Positions 57,431-64,000 of a DNA stretch of 64,000 bases are shown here, in pieces. Each line of letters begins with the position of its first letter. Position 1 is the first letter of the stretch. Origin of the DNA: Astrocystis sublimbata (Eukaryota; Ascomycota; Sordariomycetes; Xylariales; Xylariaceae). The position numbers and the translations under genes were made by a program. Under the pieces are notes generated by a model. The model had not been told where the DNA came from and did not search any database. It was given only the letters and a program-made list of their open reading frames with translations. The stretch covers positions 806,001-870,000 of the forward strand of contig JAJNNY010000003.1 in NCBI GenBank assembly GCA_022453515.1, read 5' to 3'.

Positions 57431-58917
57431 ATGCCTTACGACGCCATCTTTAGAGATGGCTTTAGCTCTGCCTTTGGCTGTTTTTATGCTGAGCCTGAAG
57501 GTGTACAGCAAATGGCAGGGTCCTCTCTACGGAACGACTTCCTGCCAAAGATGACGCTGGAAGGAAAACAGTACATCTGTAATCAATTTGTCCGAGGACA
57601 ACTGAAGCATTATGGTGTATGTAGCTTGCTGGAGTATTTTATTTCCATTTCTGGCAAGTCTCAGAGACATTACTTGTTGACCCCAACGGGTATCTGTACT
57701 CTCGAAACACCTATTAAGCCCCGTTTTATGAACAATTTCGTTACTATAGGAGGCAATCACTGACTCCACCGGTTCAGGTCGCTTACCAGGAGAACGAGAT
57801 ATCTGGTCGCGGCACCTGTCTTTTGAAGAAAGTGTTGCAGGCAGTGAAATGCGACAGAGTACCCTCGCATATCTCCAAATTACGCGCCGAAATGCACGAA
57901 GAGTGGTTAGCCCAGTTGACGCCCGAAGAACTTTCCAACTATCCGAAATGCATCATGGAGAGCTATTTCTTGACGGGTGGAAAGCCACATCGCGCGAAAA
58001 CCAGAGAAGTCATCGGCATTGCCCTCGATGTCCATAGCCGGTATCGAGTGAGCCAGATATGTCGTGCCGCGAATAGCGTTGCCGGTCTTCACCAACAAAC
58101 GGGACGTGGACCAAAAACCCATACCATCTTTATGGGCTGGAACTCCACAGCAGTTAGCAAAGCTGCAGAAGGACATGCAGCGAAGGAGACAGAAGCTGCC
58201 AAGGCAACTGAGGAAGAGCGCTTCAAAGAGCGTGCCGAAGCCCACTCTGATTATCTGAAAGCCATGGGTTGGACGAAAGGCTCCCCAATGCATTCACCCA
58301 TAGGACGATACATGATCGATTGTGAATATATCGAGAGAGGCTGGGATCATCAAGCAGAGGGCATGAGTCTTGATATCAGTGCTACCGATGAACCGGGGAT
58401 CTTCGTGGCCTCATTTGACTTTGGTTTCGCTGAGGGGGTCATGATGATGAGAATTGATAGGGAAAAGCTGGAAATGTACTGCATCCAGCTTGATATCGAT
58501 GCCAACAATAGCGGCGACGAGCACACTGACGACACCGACGACTACAACGACTACGACACCGACACCGACTACGGCTCCGACTACGACTCCGACTACGACG
58601 ACTACGACACCGACAGCACCGACAACACCGACTATAAGAAGGAGACAAGAACCGGTTCACGGGACTTTTATATAAAGCTCAAGTTTGTTGAAACAGTCCA
58701 AGGTGAGATAATTCCCTGGTCGGAGGATGGCACTATCACGTTCAAAGATGGAAACATGGTCGAATTCTGCGGAATGGCCAACTTCACGTCTGTTGGCTAT
58801 GACGTGCAATTCACGGGACAAAAAGTGTCAGACGATGTGGTCGGGCAAGCGAAATCATGGTCTGATTACTCGACGAGTGCATACGACATGATTCCTTATA
58901 GGAGATGGCATTGTTAG
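57431..58917 (+). CDS. Uncharacterised fungal protein with Asp/Tyr/Thr repeat tract, 441 residues
   Basis: Two exons, join(57431..57616,57778..58917). The intron is 161 bases, GTATGT...TCAG with a CTGAC branch site, joining QLKHYG to VAYQENEISG. It could start upstream, since the frame is open back to 57086. The layout has an N-terminal helical part (LKKVLQAVKCDRVPSHISKL), a central region with GIALDVHSRYR and HTIFMGWNSTAV, and a Lys/Glu-rich coiled stretch (AAKETEAAKATEEERFKERA). A beta-rich domain (GRYMIDCEYIERGW, GIFVASFDFGFAEGVMMM) is interrupted at about 58510-58640 by a strongly acidic D-Y/D-T repeat. It resembles an uncharacterised fungal family in which the same position holds a Glu/Asp tract. 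No signal peptide or membrane segment. Function unknown. Confidence 0.8.
58510..58640 (+). repeat. GAC-TAC/GAC-ACC coding microsatellite
   Basis: Codons GAC alternating with TAC, ACC, TCC and GGC encode a run of about 40 residues dominated by Asp, Tyr and Thr. Purely trinucleotide-based, in frame with the host gene. Confidence 0.75.
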
Positions 58918-59186
58918 AAGGTTTCGTCGACTTGCTCTTCTATACAGTGAGATAGCCTCCTACTACATTTCGATGTATAAAGCTACCTGTCATGAACCTT
59001 TATCGTAGCTGTTGTAATAATGTTTATGCCCATACGTAATTCATTCCAATTCTTCATTCTCTACACTCAAGTTTCGCGAGTCGTAGTCACCAGCGCTATC
59101 GACCGAACTAATCACTAATTTGAGCACCCAAGCCTCTTTCTACTTGGTTAGGGTACGCGATTCTCATTTGATCTATATTTCCACTG

Positions 59187-61598
59187 TCAAATGAGGGATA
59201 CACACCTGAGAGATGCCTCCTGAGTCGAGGCATCGCAACCCATTATACCGTGAACATAGGCCTCACTGACGAGCCGCCATTGCTCCTGATACTCGTTCAC
59301 AGCGCTCAAAACAAACGGTACTTTCGCACCTGACAACATCCAAACCCTGTCGCCCGGTATTACAGACTGGACTGCTACACCAAAGTAGCCTTGAGTCGTC
59401 CTGAAAAGCCTCCGTCGAGTATACGCGATGCGGAAACTTTCTTCAATGTCCTTTCGGTCTGACTCCATCTTCTGTTCTTCCGGCGAGCCCTCCTCCTTTT
59501 CGACGCTGACCATGTCCTCAATCTCTCGTAACGAAGGAATAGCTCCTTCTTCCCTGTACGTGGACGATAGGTTTTCGATGAGCATCTCTGTGTCTCGAAG
59601 AATAGCCGTCAGTTGTTCCTGTGACTCGATCTCGTTGTAGTGTTTGAGAATCTTGATCTCTTCCCTAATCTCCCGAACGCGCTGCATGATGAATGTGGGG
59701 AAGGCATGTTGTGCGTCCACGCCTGCCTGACGCGCACGAAAGGTATTATTAATCAAAGCTCTCCAAAATGCTGAGCAGGGCGATATGCCAGTAGGATAAC
59801 CGCTAGGAGCAAATGTTGATAGTAGCCTGAGCAAGCCATTGAACCCGAAATCGTTCATGATGTCGTTGTAAGTGGGCGCGACATCTTCAACAACATCGAT
59901 TTGGAAGCCTTGAACTGGCAAAGTTCGCATCTGCATGTATCTGGGTATCATCAAGTTGGCAAACAGGCGTGCTGGGAGCGGTACAGGCCTCGAAGGCTCA
60001 GCGAGGGGATACATTTGCAGTCCCTCGCTATAATCAGGAACCCAAGATGGTAGATTAATTGCATTCTCATTCGAATGGCCTCCTACGAGGCTTAGTATCT
60101 CCAGGTTTCCCGACTCGCGTATCGCAGCAATCGTCGCTTCGATGTAGACATCTGCGATCTCACTTTTGCCATTGGACATGATGTCGATTTCACATGCCGC
60201 AAAACTTCGCGTAGACTTCCACAATCCTAGAACGGCAAATACCTTGTCCCTAGGATTTGTGGCCTCGAAAGACATGCTGTATTTCACTTCAACACACCGG
60301 AGTTAGCAGGTGCCCTTTACAGCAAGTGAATTGCTTATGAAATGGCGGTTGCAGGCGTCTCGGGAGGACAGATATCTGTCAGGGTAATTTATGCCTCCGA
60401 TACTTGCCAGAAGGGGGGATAAATGACTCTAGGGAACACATACAGAGCTGGCCCAATCCCATGCCCTCTTCCACACCTTTCTGAAGCATTTCGAATATGA
60501 CTTGATTGCCGAGACGATTTCCAGGAAGTCGGATCGAGTCCACGTCCACGTTGTACTGTGTTGCGTAGCCCAAATAAGCTTTGAGCAAAACATTCATGCC
60601 AGAGTCAGCGGCAACACGGGATGATGTCTTAATTGTTGCCCACTTGATCTCGTGTTCTCCACAATAGACTGTTGTTGCCGCCGAGAAAAAGCGTTCCTGG
60701 ACGACCCATATGCGTCGGAACCATGTTCGCCCCATGAATGCGGCGTAATGAGAAAGATCGTGCAATAAAACATCCTCGATTTCTAGATATTTGCGCAGCC
60801 GATTCAGAGAGTCTAGGATCGTGGAACTCTCTATGCTGGAGGAGAAGACGCTTTTTGATAACTTGGCTTTGTCCAGAGAAACCTTTGCTAGACTTTTCAG
60901 TACCTTGATTGCTATCTCGGTGTGCCTGTCCGCTTCTCCCAACCATATCAAAACACCCTTCGCTCTTTGATATATCTCGCCCATCACTGAATCACGGTTA
61001 GTTCAACCGATTTCTTGAACTAAACACATGTAGTTTTGGTGTTATCGAATCTTAGAACGACAGTTGTGATTCTCCTTGCATGCACGCCTGAGCGCCATTG
61101 GACAAAGTCTGAGAAAGTATAACATTGTGAAGCATGTATATCGGTCTTAGGATGGAAAAGCTACTTACTACCAACTTGTTCTTCAATCTCTTGAGGATTG
61201 TTTTGGTCAATGCAAACTGCATCAATCCACCAAAAGGATATCTCGTCTTCATCGTTTGAGCATTGAATGCGACTGATTTGCTGAAGGGCGTGGACGAGAT
61301 TCCTAGAAACCTGGATTATAGATTGATCTTCAGTTTCCACGATTTCTTTAAGCCCACTGAATAGCTGCTCGTCAGGTCCGGAGCAAGAGAGGCTCTGGTC
61401 AAGAGGATCTCCCCAGGTGTAGGAAAGACATGTGTATGTTGTTGCGCTAGGTAGATCAACTTTTTCAAGCGAGATTCTCGGCAGCTCGTTGGGCTTGGAC
61501 AGTACCCTCAGAAGGCGTATGGCTTTGCCGGGTTTAGAACTAGCTGAGCCGCTGCTGATCGGAGAATACACATATTTCTGTCTAGCGCTGGTATTCAT
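59187..61598 (-). CDS. HET-domain (heterokaryon incompatibility type) protein, 700 residues
   Basis: Three exons, complement(join(59187..60276,60404..60986,61169..61598)). Junctions GTAAGT...TCAG and GTATCG...ACAG restore frame as EEQVGMMGEIYQRA and PPSGNMSFEATNPRDKV. I use the ATG at 61598; the frame is open further to a GTG only. The HET domain spans about 45-250 with its usual blocks: YTCLSYTWGDP, WWIDAVCIDQNNPQEIEEQV, MGEIYQRAKGVLIWLGEAD, and RTWFRRIWVVQE. The C-terminal half has FEATNPRDKVFAVLGL and LPSWVPDYSE, common downstream of HET domains. A charged, probably coiled insertion follows (about 560-640), then GYFGVAVQSVIPGDRVWMLSGA. HET proteins trigger incompatibility cell death when paired with a non-self partner; no partner gene is visible nearby. 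Confidence 0.92.
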
Positions 61599-62615
61599 GA
61601 TGATGATACTGACCGGATTGAAGCTTGATGTTCGAGATGCCAGCAGCGCCACTCAATGCTGTGTGAACTCGACAACCTTTCGGAAAACGACCTGTGAACA
61701 AAGTCGCAATTGTATACTACGAACAAATGTGTAATACGAGTTCATTGTGTCTTATGGTTGAGTTCAAGAACAGACATCTGCTCCTCAGCACGCCGGTAAA
61801 GATGTGTGCGTGGTTCGCAGGGATTTGTCAGGGGTTCATCTCATGCACGCTTCACTAGGATCAATGATATGAGAGCAATTGTATTCAGGGCTCCAATGCA
61901 TGAGCAAACACTGTTTCGTGGGGAAGTATCGAAGCTCATCCTGGGCCAAAACGGGCAGGTTTGCCGGTGTGTGCATGGAGCTCGGTCAGAATTCAGATGA
62001 TTCGGGGTTTGTGTATGAGGACTCCAACGTTTCATTCATTTTCGACGAAACAAAATCAGCGACCGAGAGATAACGATATAATCCCACGCAGGACCAGGAT
62101 CATTCCGTCTGACTGCAGGTACTAGGAAAACAACACAACATGGCCTATTTGAAACTGGTGTGAGACAGAAGCTCTAAAATTAGACCACGAAATAGTCTAG
62201 AAATCCACATACATACAGTACTGTTAGACTTTGTGCTACCGATCTCATGGTGATAGTGCAAGGTTGTTGTTCCATGCATACTACAGTAGATGCTAGAATC
62301 CGGGGTTTGTGAACGTGCGCATCAGGAACCTCCCAAGTCCTACGGGGTCACCTTTGTAGGATCATCCGCTCCTGTCATCATCATGAACTGCACCAAAAAC
62401 CAGAAATCATATTGCAATTGTGTGACCGACGGCGCGTTTGAAGCGAACTCTAAGAGAGATTTATAGCCGTAGAGGTAGTGCAGGGTTGAATGAACAAAGT
62501 TGGACCATGATAGAACGCAATTTCGTGCACTTATATATAGTAATTAGACACTCAACCGAGATGTTCCAGCTTAGATGCTCATCCGTGAATACAATTCTGT
62601 TTCTTAATAATAATA
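61599..62615. other. Divergent promoter between HET and S41 genes
   Basis: About 1 kb of non-coding sequence between two divergently transcribed genes. Frames at 61806-62073 are short and overlap on both strands without domain character. Confidence 0.5.
62529..62540 (+). promoter_or_regulatory. TATA-like element of the second S41 gene
   Basis: ACTTATATATAG lies about 80 bases upstream of the start codon at 62616, a spacing similar to that of the first S41 gene. Confidence 0.45.
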
Positions 62616-64000
62616 ATGGCGCACCACTGGTGGTGGTCTATTACGTTCATCGTCACGGTGCTGGGCACCTCACTTCTTGGAGCGCAGGCAGCTCCCACTA
62701 TCACCTCGTCTGACCCCCCGCAGCCTACTCGACCTGCGTGCGGTACTATAATTAACGATCCTGACGGTGAGAACACTTTCATATATTCCACAAATGCAAC
62801 GCCTCTAACATTGACATAGGTGCCCTTACGTTCGATGCCAGTCTAGTATTCGATTGCCTAAATAGTGTCCCCTTCAATCCGGCCGTCGCCCTACGATTTT
62901 TAAAGTATTATAACGACACATTGAGTTTCCAGACCACTATATCCGACCTGAAGAATCCTCCATCAACATATCAACAACCAAGTGTGGACCTCTTAGGGGG
63001 CATCCAATCCTTGCAAGATGCGGTACAGAGTGGTTCGTTCAAAAACCAGTATGAGTTTGAAGCTGCCTTGCAGTTACTCGTCAACCACGCCCATGACGAC
63101 CATCTGTTTCTCAATGCTGGTGTCATGTCCGCCTTCACCTTTGGAAGCCCCTTCGACATCGTTTCCCTCTCTGTAGATGGTGAGCAGATGCCCAAGGCAT
63201 ACCTAGCGACGGATGTGCTTGACAGCAATGCTTTCACTTCTTTCAAACCATCGGCCATCAGGTCGATAAATGGCCAAGATGCAACGACATACCTAGAGAA
63301 TTTCGCTGCCGCGAACGTTGCTGGTTCGGTGGACCCTCATACGGACTGGAACCGACTCATGTTCAGCTTTGCTGAAGACATCCAAGGCTCTTTTAACGTC
63401 TTCACTGGATTAACCCCCTTCTTCCCCGGGGAGACAATTACGTTCGAACTTGAAAATGGCACAACAATTAGCGAAAGGAACACAGGTATCTACTGGAACC
63501 AAGGGCCCACAGGACCTTTGGAGACGGGCGGAGACTTTTACAACTTCTTCGTCCTCGGTTTCCTGCCAGCCTCCTTTGACCCTATTGGTAGTTTTGAAAT
63601 CGCCGACCCTACTGCCGTAGAAGGAGCGCCGGCGACTATTGCTACTCCGGAAATCGTCACGCCATCACCTTTATCTTGGAACTCTCCCGCTTATCCCACG
63701 ATACCCGAGGTGGCCCAGCCGGATCTCGGGCTTTTGGGCGGCGGTGTTATTTCAGGTGAGTGAATGCATCTATGTTTCCACTTGATAGAGTGTCTGTCAA
63801 AGCTGTTATATGCTAAGTCTTAGACAGGTTATTTCTTAAATTCGTCTTCCGTCTCAGTCTTGAGTATTCCCTCGTTCGACCAAGTTGGGGATAATCTCAA
63901 CACAGCTCAAGCCACGGTAAATGACTTTATCCGACGAACGAAGAATGCAGGTCTTCAGAAAGTGGTGATAGACCTACAAGGGAATAGAGGAGGGCAAGTC
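62616..64000 (+). CDS. Second secreted S41-family peptidase, 3' end beyond the window
   Basis: Three exons visible, join(62616..62766,62820..63755,63828..>64000). Introns are GTGAGA...ATAG and GTGAGT...ACAG, both phase 1. The start is followed by a hydrophobic signal peptide (WWWSITFIVTVLGTSLLGAQA). The N-terminal domain has LNSVPFNPAVALRFL, AALQLLVNHAHDDHLFLNAG, and SINGQDATTYLENFA, the same order as in the gene at 8423 (LNIAGKPHNGHL, EINGVDAATFVEG). The last visible exon gives SVLSIPSFDQ and KVVIDLQGNRGGQV, the start of the S41 catalytic domain; the Ser box lies outside. It is a paralogue, not a recent duplicate: the intron layout and most residues differ. Confidence 0.88.

Noticed and set aside
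1..64000. CRISPR arrays, rRNA genes, bacterial-type operons, secondary-metabolite core genes
   Set aside because: None seen. There is no regularly spaced direct repeat, no recognisable rRNA stretch, and no PKS, NRPS or terpene synthase motif.

Overview
The window is nuclear DNA of a filamentous ascomycete (Pezizomycotina). The evidence is short GT-AG introns of about 50-110 bases with CTAAC/CTGAC-like branch sites, a HET-domain gene, a 2OG-dioxygenase, MYND and BTB genes of fungal type, cell-wall enzymes (GH17, GH76), and a retrotransposon carrying mutations of the RIP type (repeat-induced point mutation). I cannot fix the genus. Gene models below come from hand splicing: I required frame continuity, GT-AG ends and family conservation.

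Layout. 1-4.7 kb: a mitochondrial-type J-domain protein and a DUF604/GT31-like glycosyltransferase, both on the minus strand. 4.7-8.4 kb: a long gene-free stretch with a 13-base minisatellite. 8.4-10.8 kb: a secreted S41-family peptidase. 12.0-16.0 kb: a NASP/Hif1-type histone chaperone (+) converging on a CDC50-family flippase subunit (-). 17.2-21.7 kb: a four-exon Cys-rich single-pass membrane protein, a small secreted protein and a small Cys-rich protein. 22.7-27.5 kb: BTB protein, DapA-family aldolase, GH17 glucanase. 28.27-34.40 kb: a complete two-ORF LINE-type retrotransposon bounded by a perfect 14-bp target-site duplication and destroyed by RIP-like changes. 36.7-43.4 kb: prolyl-4-hydroxylase-like dioxygenase, MYND protein, unknown two-exon protein, GH76 (DFG5/DCW1 type). 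43.4-48.0 kb: gene-poor, with two inverted tRNA-like pol III modules that share an exact 20-mer. 48.0-56.3 kb: Nop13-like RRM protein, YFH7-like P-loop kinase, a small conserved protein, Ups2-like PRELI protein, iron-containing alcohol dehydrogenase. 57.4-64.0 kb: an uncharacterised protein with an Asp/Tyr/Thr repeat, a 700-residue HET protein, and a second S41 peptidase cut by the window end.

There are no operons. Housekeeping genes (CDC50, PRELI, NASP, Nop13, J protein) are mixed with secreted or surface functions (two S41 peptidases, GH17, GH76, Cys-rich proteins) and with one self/non-self type gene (HET). The most striking item is the LINE. Both ORFs stay in one frame over their full length, and nearly all damage is TG to TA on the plus strand only. 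As a result most Trp codons read TAG, and the catalytic acidic residues have become Asn.
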